A stretch of 64,000 nt of DNA from Echinicola rosea (GTDB lineage Bacteria > Bacteroidota > Bacteroidia > Cytophagales > Cyclobacteriaceae), in contig NZ_CP040106.1 of the NCBI RefSeq assembly GCF_005281475.1, forward strand, positions 5,508,001 through 5,572,000, written 5' to 3'. Each line of letters begins with the position of its first letter. Within the stretch, counting starts at the first letter, position 1. A model generated the notes under the pieces. It had not been told where the DNA came from. It did not search any database and was given only the letters and a program-made list of their open reading frames with translations. Below, piece after piece: positions 57,057 to 64,000 of this stretch. The translations under genes and the position numbers were made by a program.

Positions 57057-58263
57057 TTTCGGTGTTGACCAATAAAATGGGATGTCCGGCCTTCAGTGTT
57101 ATTTTGATGGCCTTCTTCTTTTTCCTGAAAAGCCCCTTTGCCGCGGACACACCTGCCGAGGCAATTTGTGTTTCCAGGGTCATGCCCGAGGACATGTTGG
57201 GCAATCCGGTCACCAGGGCATCACCGGCACCCTGCTGGAGTTCTTTCCCTAGGTTTCCACTGATGGGAATGCCCGCCATGGCATCCTGGTCATAGGCTTC
57301 CAGTGACACGGGCAATATATGGTTGCCCGACCGCAGGGAGCTGACCACCAATTTTACGCGGTCCCCGTCCAGGGAGGCCCTGCCATAAACAATACTTCCC
57401 GAGGGGTATTCCATCCCGTTTACCCGCACCTTTTCCAATAGTTTCAGTTTGATCCTCCCTTCCCTTTCCAGGACGGTCTCCTCTGCAATTTCTGCTGCAA
57501 TGGCGGGCTCCACCACATGTACCACCGGGCTGTGCCCTTCCAGTCCGTAGAAGGCATTCTGTTCCTGGCCGCGGGTTTCCTTAGGATCACTTTCCTTCTT
57601 TTCAGAAAGCCATTTTGTTTCCTTCTCGACGGTAAATCGTGCTTTTTCCAACTGCTTTTCGCGTAGGCGCTCCCTTACCCGTTCAGGATGCTGGACATCC
57701 AGGATCTTTTCGAGCATGCCTTCCAGTTGCTGAATTTCGGGATCGGGACCGTTGGGCTGCATACGGTCCATCAGCCCTTCCAACTGGGCGATATCCCTTT
57801 CAAGGCCGCTGGGGATTTCTTTTTTGACCGGTGCTGGCCTATGTGGCGAGCTTTCAGGTGGTAAACCTTCCCTTGGACGCACCAACTGCCGATCGAGCTG
57901 TTCCAGTTTTTCCATCAGCTCTGTCGCGCGGTGGTCTAGGCTTCCCTTTTTGGAGAGCGGCAGGAGTTCGCCGGACTTGCCTGCCGTTGGCTGTTCCCGT
58001 TCCCTTAAATAGGGATCCATCCGTGCCATTTCCCGTTTACGCTGGTCTGCCCTGGCCTTCTTTTGGTAGAGCTCCATTTTGCCCAGTTCCCGTGTTTCCA
58101 GCTGGGGCCCGGGAAGGTCGGCCCGCAAGCCGATGGGCAATCGTTCAGCATCGTCTTTATTTCGCAATCCCTGCCCTGCCCAGGCAAATGCGAGGGCAAG
58201 GGGAAGGACGAACAATGGAAGGACCAGCAGTAGGGTCCGTTGTCTGGTGTTTGGTCTTTTCAT
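57049..58263 (-). CDS. traM: Conjugative transposon protein TraM (VirB10-like)
   Basis: 404 residues: one N-terminal membrane anchor (TLLLVLPLFVLPLALAFAW), a long charged Pro/Glu/Arg-rich and coiled region with EQLDRQL and QLEGLMDRM segments, and a C-terminal beta domain (EETVLEREGRIKLKLLEKVRVNGME, IVYGRASLDGDRVKL). This is the TraM/VirB10 layout that spans the envelope. Starts with a four-base ATGA overlap with TraL. Confidence 0.88.
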   Translation of the reverse strand: MKRPNTRQRTLLLVLPLFVLPLALAFAWAGQGLRNKDDAERLPIGLRADLPGPQLETRELGKMELYQKKARADQRKREMARMDPYLREREQPTAGKSGELLPLSKKGSLDHRATELMEKLEQLDRQLVRPREGLPPESSPHRPAPVKKEIPSGLERDIAQLEGLMDRMQPNGPDPEIQQLEGMLEKILDVQHPERVRERLREKQLEKARFTVEKETKWLSEKKESDPKETRGQEQNAFYGLEGHSPVVHVVEPAIAAEIAEETVLEREGRIKLKLLEKVRVNGMEYPSGSIVYGRASLDGDRVKLVVSSLRSGNHILPVSLEAYDQDAMAGIPISGNLGKELQQGAGDALVTGLPNMSSGMTLETQIASAGVSAAKGLFRKKKKAIKITLKAGHPILLVNTENA

Positions 58264-58559
58264 GGTTTTTCTTTGTTTGATTGGTGAAGAGTTGTATCCA
58301 TTACAGGCCTATATTCCCCCAGTGGAATATCAGGTGTGGCAGAAACGACTGCCACGTTCCCTCCGGCGGTCAGTTGTAGGACAATGGTCCCTGCCCAAAG
58401 GGCGAGTAAAAGGCCATATAGCAGGATGCGCTTCTGGTTGGAGAGCCGTCGGTCCATTTTGTCCAGGCCAAGGGCAAGCGATGTGGGTACATCCCTTATC
58501 ATTTCCAACACCTGTGGTGTTTTCACTTTTGTGCCAAGGGCAATGGGGCATTGTTTCAT
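58260..58559 (-). CDS. traL: Conjugative transposon protein TraL-like (DUF3989)
   Basis: 99 residues from the ATG at 58559, which overlaps the TraK stop by four bases; the frame opens at 58601 but that is internal to traK. One membrane helix (ILLYGLLLALWAGTIVLQL) follows a cytoplasmic segment LGLDKMDRRLSNQKR. Size, position between K and M and topology identify it; sequence similarity by eye is modest. Confidence 0.75.
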   Translation of the reverse strand: MKQCPIALGTKVKTPQVLEMIRDVPTSLALGLDKMDRRLSNQKRILLYGLLLALWAGTIVLQLTAGGNVAVVSATPDIPLGEYRPVMDTTLHQSNKEKP

Positions 58560-59173
58560 CTTTTTTCGATTTTGAGGTCCTTGTTTTCCAGTGTTTCCCA
58601 CTTCTCGATCAGCAGACCGTGCGGGTTGTTGCGGGACCGGGCCATTTCCCGGAGCACACCGGTGGTGACCAGCCTTCTGGTCAGCTTGGAAGTGGGCCTG
58701 GTGATGACCTGGGATCCATAGTACCGGAAGCGATAGGGGCTTTGCCCCATGTCCAGGGCTATGCTGTCCGTTTGGATTTCCTGGCTGATGTTGCCGGTCA
58801 CCAGCCTGTCGTAATAGCCCTGCTCCCGCAGCACCTGGTAGGCGTCCCGGACTGACCCGTCGCCAAGGTACATGGCCTCGGCGAGCCTTTGTTCGATAAG
58901 GTCATCATCCGGGGAAAGCCCAAAGAAGCGGTCATGGAAACGGATGACATGCTCCCTTGCTTCCACCTTCAGGTTGTCCCTCCTTCCATCGGCAAAAGCT
59001 TCCATTACCTTCCCGTCCAAAAGGATGTACACCCGCTCTGCGGCCTGCTGCTGGAAGCGGTAGGAAAGCAATATTGACCCAAGGGCCAGCAGTACTGCCC
59101 CGATGGACAGCACCAGGCTGAAGCGTTTCACATGCCCGAAGGCCGTTTCGATATTGGTCAGGTGTTCGAACAT
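58556..59173 (-). CDS. traK: Conjugative transposon protein TraK (VirB8-like)
   Basis: 205 residues from the ATG at 59173 (MFEHLTNIETAF is a typical TraK start; the earlier ATG at 59200 lies in traJ). One N-terminal membrane segment (FSLVLSIGAVLLALGSILL) and a periplasmic domain (REHVIRFHDRFFGLSPDDD, DAYQVLREQGYYDRLVTGNISQ, ITRPTSKLTRRLVTTG), as in the VirB8-like scaffold of the Bacteroidetes system. Confidence 0.88.
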   Translation of the reverse strand: MFEHLTNIETAFGHVKRFSLVLSIGAVLLALGSILLSYRFQQQAAERVYILLDGKVMEAFADGRRDNLKVEAREHVIRFHDRFFGLSPDDDLIEQRLAEAMYLGDGSVRDAYQVLREQGYYDRLVTGNISQEIQTDSIALDMGQSPYRFRYYGSQVITRPTSKLTRRLVTTGVLREMARSRNNPHGLLIEKWETLENKDLKIEKR

Positions 59174-59174
59174 A

Positions 59175-60215
59175 TCAGGTAAGGGTTTTGGCTGCCGCAA
59201 CGGGTGCAGAGGTCACCATGCTGCTGGTCTTGTGGAGCAGCGTGTCCCTGCCAGCCGCATGGACGATGTAGTTGGCCACCGAGGGGACGGTAAAGTAGCC
59301 GATGATGGCAATGACCAGAAAGATCAGGTAGGCCGTATCGGTGGAAGAAAAGAAGGTCTTGCCAGCATTCTCCACCTGGCCGATATCGATCAGGATCATG
59401 TTCTCCTGGATCTTCCCGATAATGGCCCCGAAGATATTGGCCACCGGAAGCCACATGTACACGTTGATATAGCGGGCTATCCAGGAGCGGAGGCTATGGG
59501 CAAAACCGTCGAATACGGAGATGCCCATCACGATCGGCCCCAATATGGAGAGCACGATCAAATAGAACACCCTGATGGTGTTGATGCACAGGGCTGCGGC
59601 CTGGTAGAGCACTTCAAGGACTTCGCTCATCCATTTTTTTATGGAGTTGGAGAAGTTGAAGGAGGCCTTTTCCATGGCAAACTTGATGTCGTTGCCCAGC
59701 CCGTCCCAAAAACCCTCTTCACTGCCCTCGGGATGGGTGTATTCATACCAGCTATCCCGGTCACCACTGCCGCTTTCCCCCACGTACATTTCCCAGTATT
59801 CGGTGGACTCCAATGCCCGTTGTTTCTCGGCAAGGAGCCTTTCGATGGCCGCATTGGATCCTTCCACCATTTTTCCGGTGGCCCCTGCCAGTGGGGAAAG
59901 TACTGCGTTCATCAAATGGAGCACGGAAGGGAAGAGCATGATGGCCATGCCCAGGGCAAAGGGGCGCAACAGCGGATAGAAGTCCACCGCCTCTGCCCGT
60001 GCGATATGTCCCCATACCCTGCTTCCGATATAAAATATTGCCGCAAACCCCGCAAGTGCCCTGCCCGCCCCGATCAGCTCGGATGCCAGCGGTACCATGT
60101 CCACATAGAGGCGGTCCAACACTTGATGGAGTCCCCCTGCCCCTCCGCTCACGCCTTGGGCATGTGTCCCTAGGGCAAGGAACACGAGCAATAATGTAGC
60201 TATTCCCCTTTTCAT
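59175..60215 (-). CDS. traJ: Conjugative transposon protein TraJ (VirB6-like)
   Basis: 346 residues, multi-pass inner-membrane protein with signal peptide (GTHAQG) and about six hydrophobic helices (LAGFAAIFYIGSRVW, LRPFALGMAIMLFP, IRVFYLIVLSILGPIVMGIS, TAYLIFLVIAIIGYFTVP). FDGFAHSLRSWIARYINVY is typical of Bacteroidetes TraJ. It overlaps the upstream VirB5-like gene by four bases. Confidence 0.9.
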   Translation of the reverse strand: MKRGIATLLLVFLALGTHAQGVSGGAGGLHQVLDRLYVDMVPLASELIGAGRALAGFAAIFYIGSRVWGHIARAEAVDFYPLLRPFALGMAIMLFPSVLHLMNAVLSPLAGATGKMVEGSNAAIERLLAEKQRALESTEYWEMYVGESGSGDRDSWYEYTHPEGSEEGFWDGLGNDIKFAMEKASFNFSNSIKKWMSEVLEVLYQAAALCINTIRVFYLIVLSILGPIVMGISVFDGFAHSLRSWIARYINVYMWLPVANIFGAIIGKIQENMILIDIGQVENAGKTFFSSTDTAYLIFLVIAIIGYFTVPSVANYIVHAAGRDTLLHKTSSMVTSAPVAAAKTLT

Positions 60216-60841
60216 GGCTGTAGGGATTTGATGGTTCCAAGATTTGCAGAAGCCTGTTTCCGCTGGCGGTTCAGTACCGCCGCTTCATTATTAAAGATGC
60301 GCACAAATACATAGCGGTCCTTTATTTCATCAAAGATCCGGTCGATGGCCGCCATCCGTTCCCTGTCGGTCATCTGCAGTTTTCCCCCGGTGACCACCAG
60401 CAGCAGCTCTTCGATGTTGCGGGCACTCATGTCCAGCAGGTTGCCGTATACCAGGACCAGGTAATCGAGCTCTTCACGGGTAAACCGACCACGGTCGAGA
60501 AACTGGCGGTAGGCCCTGCGGTATTCATCCAAAATGAGCTTTTGGTAGTTGATGGTCCCGCCCACCTTATGGTAGCGTTTCACCACCGGGCTGACCGCGG
60601 AGAGCCCGTCGATAAAGAGCTTGTGCAAAGAGAAATTGCCCGAGGCAATGTCCCTTACCGCATTATAGCCACGGCTCAAAGTCCGGTAGCCCTTGTACAT
60701 GTCGTCGAGGACCTGTTTGAACCGGTTCAGCTTTTCCACGTTGAGCAGCAGCTGGGCGGTTTCGCCGACCTGGGCCATCGCCACTTGCGGTGTACCCCAC
60801 AGACTGCCCATCAGCAATAGTATCGTCAAATAGTGTTTCAT
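60212..60841 (-). CDS. VirB5-like / TraI-type periplasmic protein, paralogue 3
   Basis: 209 residues, signal peptide (VAMAQ), otherwise all-helical. C-terminal motif MTDRERMAAIDRIFDEI ... LGTIKSLQ is shared with the two neighbouring proteins at 60838-61500 and 61896-62618. Such proteins are sometimes labelled TerB-like or tellurite-resistance proteins, but position and pattern fit a VirB5/TraI-like minor pilus or channel component. Overlaps its neighbours on both sides by four bases. Confidence 0.75.
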   Translation of the reverse strand: MKHYLTILLLMGSLWGTPQVAMAQVGETAQLLLNVEKLNRFKQVLDDMYKGYRTLSRGYNAVRDIASGNFSLHKLFIDGLSAVSPVVKRYHKVGGTINYQKLILDEYRRAYRQFLDRGRFTREELDYLVLVYGNLLDMSARNIEELLLVVTGGKLQMTDRERMAAIDRIFDEIKDRYVFVRIFNNEAAVLNRQRKQASANLGTIKSLQP

Positions 60842-61500
60842 GGTGTTTTCAATTGATGTAGTTGCCGAATGGTCCCCAAGTCCCCCGCATGCCAGGCCCG
60901 GTGCCGCAGCAATTGGTAGCTTTCCCGGTTGAATGCCCGGAGAAAACGGTCCAGTCCCTGTAGTTCCACGTATAGCCGGTCGACCAGCTCCAGGCGCTCC
61001 CCTTCGGAAAGCTCCAGTCCCGGTTGCAGCGCCACGGCCATCAGCTCGTCCAGTAGCTTGGATGCCGTTGACACCGCATTGTCGAATACCTGTCCGAAAT
61101 ACTGCTTTTCGGAAGGCTTCAACCTACCCTGGGCGGCAAACAGCTTTTTGGCCGTTTTTATCCGGCCCAGCAGGCGGAGCTGCAGGGCGATAAATTCCGG
61201 GACAACACTGTAATTTCTGACAGCAGGACTGATCCAGGCCAGGCCGCCAAAGAAATCCCCGTGCAGGTTAAGTTCCCCGTTGCGGACCATCTGGACCGTG
61301 TTCCAGCCATCGCGCATTATTCCATAGCCTTTCCGCGCATAACCGATATAGAGCTGCAGGCCGGTAACCTGTTTGGCCAGGTATTCCTTTTGGGTCTTTT
61401 TCTGCCGGAACCATTCACTGAAGGTCTGGGCATTTGCCGTGGCAGTAAACGCCAATAGCAGAACCACCAGTAGCCGGATTGTTTTCTTTTTAAATTCCAT
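60838..61500 (-). CDS. VirB5-like / TraI-type periplasmic protein, paralogue 2
   Basis: 220 residues, signal peptide (ATANAQ), helical. It shares the arrangement GMxxGxNTV then a C-terminal SEGERLELVDRLYVEL ... DLGTIRQLHQ with the flanking paralogues. Overlap of four bases with the next gene. Function by context: part of the mating apparatus. Confidence 0.75.
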   Translation of the reverse strand: MEFKKKTIRLLVVLLLAFTATANAQTFSEWFRQKKTQKEYLAKQVTGLQLYIGYARKGYGIMRDGWNTVQMVRNGELNLHGDFFGGLAWISPAVRNYSVVPEFIALQLRLLGRIKTAKKLFAAQGRLKPSEKQYFGQVFDNAVSTASKLLDELMAVALQPGLELSEGERLELVDRLYVELQGLDRFLRAFNRESYQLLRHRAWHAGDLGTIRQLHQLKTP

Positions 61501-61936
61501 ATCGTCTTGATTTTTGTTGTTCCATCGGGTTGACCATTGAAATGGCCAGTTTCCGGGAAGGGATGTCCCGGATATCCCCGGGGGACAGCCTTCTTTCCTT
61601 TATGGTCCATCCAAACCGGTCCTGGTGGCAAAGCTCCATGTGGGCAAGTCTCCAGTTCCCTTTTTCATTGGGCTCCAATTTCAGGTAGGCCGTCGTATGG
61701 GGGTGGCCTTCTCCCTGCCATTGCAGGTAGGTGCCCATCAGGATTCCCTCATTGGGATAGGTCTCCTCCCCTTTTAGATACCCTTTGATAAAGGCCCTTA
61801 TGGACGAGGTAAATTTCCCGGGATGGGCAGCCTGGCAATGGTAGGCCCCGTCATAGCCCTTGGCCTTCAGGACGGGCATCCAGCGGTGGGCCAGGTCAAG
61901 AAGCTCCCGCAGGGTTGTTATCTGTTGTCTGTTCAT
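61490..61936 (-). CDS. Unrecognised small protein within the tra operon
   Basis: 148 residues without signal peptide: a helical start (LRELLDLAHRWMPVLKAKGYD), then a mixed alpha/beta part (LMGTYLQWQGEGHPHTTAYL, GWTIKERRLSPGDIRDIPS). It overlaps both neighbours (41 and 11 bases). I do not recognise a family. Its conserved position suggests a cytoplasmic accessory to the conjugation machine. Confidence 0.7.
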   Translation of the reverse strand: MNRQQITTLRELLDLAHRWMPVLKAKGYDGAYHCQAAHPGKFTSSIRAFIKGYLKGEETYPNEGILMGTYLQWQGEGHPHTTAYLKLEPNEKGNWRLAHMELCHQDRFGWTIKERRLSPGDIRDIPSRKLAISMVNPMEQQKSRRYGI

Positions 61937-62618
61937 GGATTTCCTTTAGTGTTTTGATTGCCCCCTTGGCATGGCTGCGCTGCCGCGCGATCAACAGGTT
62001 CCGTTCATTGAAGCGCATCAGATCATTGAGGTTGAAGCGGACCTTCTTTTCTACCCGGTCGATCAGGGCAAGCCGTTCGCCGTCGTCCATTTTCAGGTTA
62101 AGGGCGCTGACCACGCCGAGCACCTGTTCGAGGTTGCGCACCGAATGGTCAAGGATGCCCAAATACACCTTTTCCATCCACCGCAGCTCTTCTGCCGAGA
62201 ACTGCCCGCTTGCGGTGATATGCTGCCAGGCCTTTTGGTATTCGCCCACCAGTCGCCCCTGCATTTCGGCAATGTCCCTGACCTTTTGGTACTGGCTTAT
62301 GGCGCTTTTCACCTTCCAGAGGCCATCGTAATAATCCCCGTACAGTTCCTTTTGCCGCTCTCCCCACCCGGCGATCTCCTCCAGCTTGAGCTTGTTCAGC
62401 GCATTTTCAAGCACCTTCTGCGCATTCTGCAGCCATATGGTGTTGTTCTGCATCCGCTGGATCTTCAGGTCGATCGCCACAATGGCCTTTTTTACCCCTT
62501 TGCGGATGATCTCCAGGATATAGGCCGGCACTGCCGCCTCCGATCGGGGCATTTGAGGAGCCCCAAAAAGCAGCAGCCCGGCCAGTATCCCGATCTTAAA
62601 TGCCTTTGGTACCCTCAT
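61896..62618 (-). CDS. Conjugal transfer protein TraI-like (VirB5-like), paralogue 1
   Basis: 240 residues with signal peptide (PRSEAA), mainly coiled helices (KIQRMQNNTIWLQNAQKVLENAL, VGEYQKAWQHITASGQFSAEEL), and the C-terminal DDGERLALIDRVEKKV ... IKTLKEIHE motif shared with two downstream paralogues. Closest to the TraI/DUF4141-type protein that follows TraG in Bacteroidetes elements. It overlaps TraG by four bases. Confidence 0.8.
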   Translation of the reverse strand: MRVPKAFKIGILAGLLLFGAPQMPRSEAAVPAYILEIIRKGVKKAIVAIDLKIQRMQNNTIWLQNAQKVLENALNKLKLEEIAGWGERQKELYGDYYDGLWKVKSAISQYQKVRDIAEMQGRLVGEYQKAWQHITASGQFSAEELRWMEKVYLGILDHSVRNLEQVLGVVSALNLKMDDGERLALIDRVEKKVRFNLNDLMRFNERNLLIARQRSHAKGAIKTLKEIHEQTTDNNPAGAS

Positions 62619-64000
62619 TCCTGCCCTCCTTTCATTTCCGCGGCCACTGCCGCAATGCCTTTTTCCAATTTCCCGCCAAAGGCTTTGGCCCTTTCCTGCA
62701 CCTTTATCTTCTCCTTTTGCTCGGTGGTATAGGCCAGGTATTCCTCGGGCGACACCTCGGTACGGTACACCTTGCTTACCGGGCCAAGGCCGATAAAGAC
62801 TTCCTTGTACTTCCTTCCCGGCTCATTGGCCCTGTTGATCGACATGATCTGCATGGTCTCCTTTTCGGTCAATCCCAACAGCTCCCGGATCCCGTCGAAC
62901 TTGTTGCGGTATTTGGACTGGTCGAGTAGGATCTTGCAGTCCGAATTGTTGATGATCGCCTGTTTGATAACGGGGCTGGAAATGATGTCCTCTACTTCCT
63001 GGGTGACCACCACCGCCTCGCCATAGAACTTCCTCACCGTTTTGAACAGGTATTTGATGTACTCGGCCATCCCCTGTTTGGCAATCGCCTTCCAGGCCTC
63101 TTCGATCAGGATTATCTTCCGCACGCCCCTGAGCTTTCGCATCTTGGAAATGAAGATCTCCATGATGATCAGCGTCACCACCGGGAACAGTATCGGGTGG
63201 TCCTTGATGTTGTCCAGCTCAAAGACGATAAAGCGCTGCTCCAGTAGGTCCAGGTTTTCCCGGGCGTTGAGCAGGTAGTCGAACTCCCCGCCCCTGTAAT
63301 AGGGCCGCAGCACGTAGAGGAAGTTGTCGATGTCAAAGTCCCGGTCCTTTACGCCCTGCGCTTCCAACTGCTGTTTGAACCCGGTTGAACAGAATTCAAA
63401 AAAGCTATCAAAGCAGGGAAAGGTATCCAGCTGGTCATAATAGCTGCCAAGGGCATTGGAGATGGCCACGTACTCGCTGCGCGTAAAGGTCTCGTCGTCC
63501 TTTTTCCAGAGGGCCAACAGCAGGATCTTGATGCTTTCCTTTTTTTCGGTGTCCAGCACCCTGCCGCCCAGGTGGAAGGGGTTGAAGCAGATGGGGCGGT
63601 CCTCTTCATAGGTAAAGTAATAACCTCCTGCCAGCTCGCAGAGCCCACGGTAGGAATGGCCCACGTCCACCAGCACCACATGGGCACCCTGGGCATGGTA
63701 GCTGCGCACCATATGGTTGGTAAAGAAGCTCTTGCCGCTGCCCGAGGGGCCTAGGATAAACTTGTTGCGGTTCGTTATCCATCCCCGCTCCATGGGCTTA
63801 TCGGAGAGGTCCACGTTGACGGGTTTTCCCGTCTGCCGGTCGGCCAGCCGCATGCCGAATGGCGATGGACTGGAGACATAGCCCGTTTCCATGTTGAAAA
63901 GGCAGCTGGCCTGCCGGCCAAAGGTCAGGAAGGTCTCCTCTATGGGAAGGGCCGCCGCATTGCCGGGGATCCCCGCCCAGAAGAGCTGCGGGGCCGAAAG
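62615..64000 (-). CDS. traG: Conjugation ATPase TraG (VirB4-like), N-terminus off the window
   Basis: At least 461 codons; the frame continues without a stop to the right edge, so the ATG at 63892 is internal. Walker A FILGPSGSGKSFFTNH (63728-63751), Walker B region KIILIEEAWKAIAKQG, and VVTQEVEDIISSPVIKQAI identify the C-terminal VirB4/TraG ATPase that energises the transfer channel. Bacteroidetes TraG proteins are about 800-850 residues, so roughly 45% is missing. First visible gene of the operon. Confidence 0.93.
   Translation of the reverse strand, partial: LSAPQLFWAGIPGNAAALPIEETFLTFGRQASCLFNMETGYVSSPSPFGMRLADRQTGKPVNVDLSDKPMERGWITNRNKFILGPSGSGKSFFTNHMVRSYHAQGAHVVLVDVGHSYRGLCELAGGYYFTYEEDRPICFNPFHLGGRVLDTEKKESIKILLLALWKKDDETFTRSEYVAISNALGSYYDQLDTFPCFDSFFEFCSTGFKQQLEAQGVKDRDFDIDNFLYVLRPYYRGGEFDYLLNARENLDLLEQRFIVFELDNIKDHPILFPVVTLIIMEIFISKMRKLRGVRKIILIEEAWKAIAKQGMAEYIKYLFKTVRKFYGEAVVVTQEVEDIISSPVIKQAIINNSDCKILLDQSKYRNKFDGIRELLGLTEKETMQIMSINRANEPGRKYKEVFIGLGPVSKVYRTEVSPEEYLAYTTEQKEKIKVQERAKAFGGKLEKGIAAVAAEMKGGQE

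Noticed and set aside
59103..60173. 356-codon plus-strand ORF
   Set aside because: Antisense to traJ and traK in GC-rich DNA; His/Gly-rich composition typical of a shadow frame, and traJ/traK are clear.
60212..60841. Tellurite-resistance (TerB-like) protein
   Set aside because: Has a signal peptide, sits inside the tra operon and shares its motif with the TraI-like protein; the ter label is a weak similarity.
61971..62732. 253-codon plus-strand ORF
   Set aside because: Antisense to the TraI-like and TraG genes; shadow frame.

Overview
The window looks like a Bacteroidota chromosome, most likely order Cytophagales (Cyclobacteriaceae-like, by inference). The signs are SusC/SusD pairs, a hybrid two-component regulator, GH92 enzymes, Bacteroidota-type -7 promoter elements (TAnnTTTG) and a Bacteroidetes-type tra operon (TraG to TraN). 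No rRNA, tRNA or CRISPR array was seen.

Layout. (1) 1-8601: a SusC/SusD pair on the minus strand (SusD runs off the left edge), divergent from a full-length hybrid two-component system regulator. (2) 9098-10545: a decayed IS4-family insertion with a 9-bp target duplication and a transposase broken by two in-frame stops. (3) 10712-11359: a 0.65-kb block carrying a RadC/JAB gene, repeated almost identically at 52073-52721. (4) 11537-45511: a large glycan-utilisation locus, nearly all on the minus strand, in three transcription blocks. Block A (16648 to 11537) is a GH2 enzyme plus a sialate-O-acetylesterase-like enzyme. Block B (36288 to 17155) is SusD, DUF5004, DUF4961, SusC, SusD, SusC, GH92, ROK kinase, sulfatase, LacI regulator and MFS sugar porter. 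Block C (45511 to 37676) is a GH38-like enzyme, GH92, an SGNH hydrolase and a second esterase. A lone lgt gene sits on the plus strand between B and C. (5) 46208-51788: a very AT-rich two-gene operon with an SF2 helicase fused to a putative PD-(D/E)XK nuclease, overlapped by an unrecognised 710-residue protein. This is the best candidate for an undescribed (probably defence) system. (6) 52073-55299: the second RadC block, a FISUMP lipoprotein and small membrane or lipoproteins. (7) 55386-64000: a GC-rich conjugation operon from TraG (cut by the right edge) to TraN, ending at a strong terminator.

How it fits together. The GH92, GH38-like and GH2 enzymes, sulfatase and esterases suggest breakdown of a sulfated and acylated mannose-containing glycan. 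SusC/D would import fragments, the MFS porter would move monosaccharide into the cytoplasm and the ROK kinase would phosphorylate it. The upstream regions of all three blocks each carry two copies of a 14-bp CG-centred pseudo-palindrome ending in TTTAGC, probably the operator of the LacI regulator encoded in block B. One copy abuts a good promoter.

The directly repeated RadC blocks bracket the glycan locus and the helicase operon, and a conjugation operon lies just outside. The locus may therefore be mobile-element cargo; this is inference.
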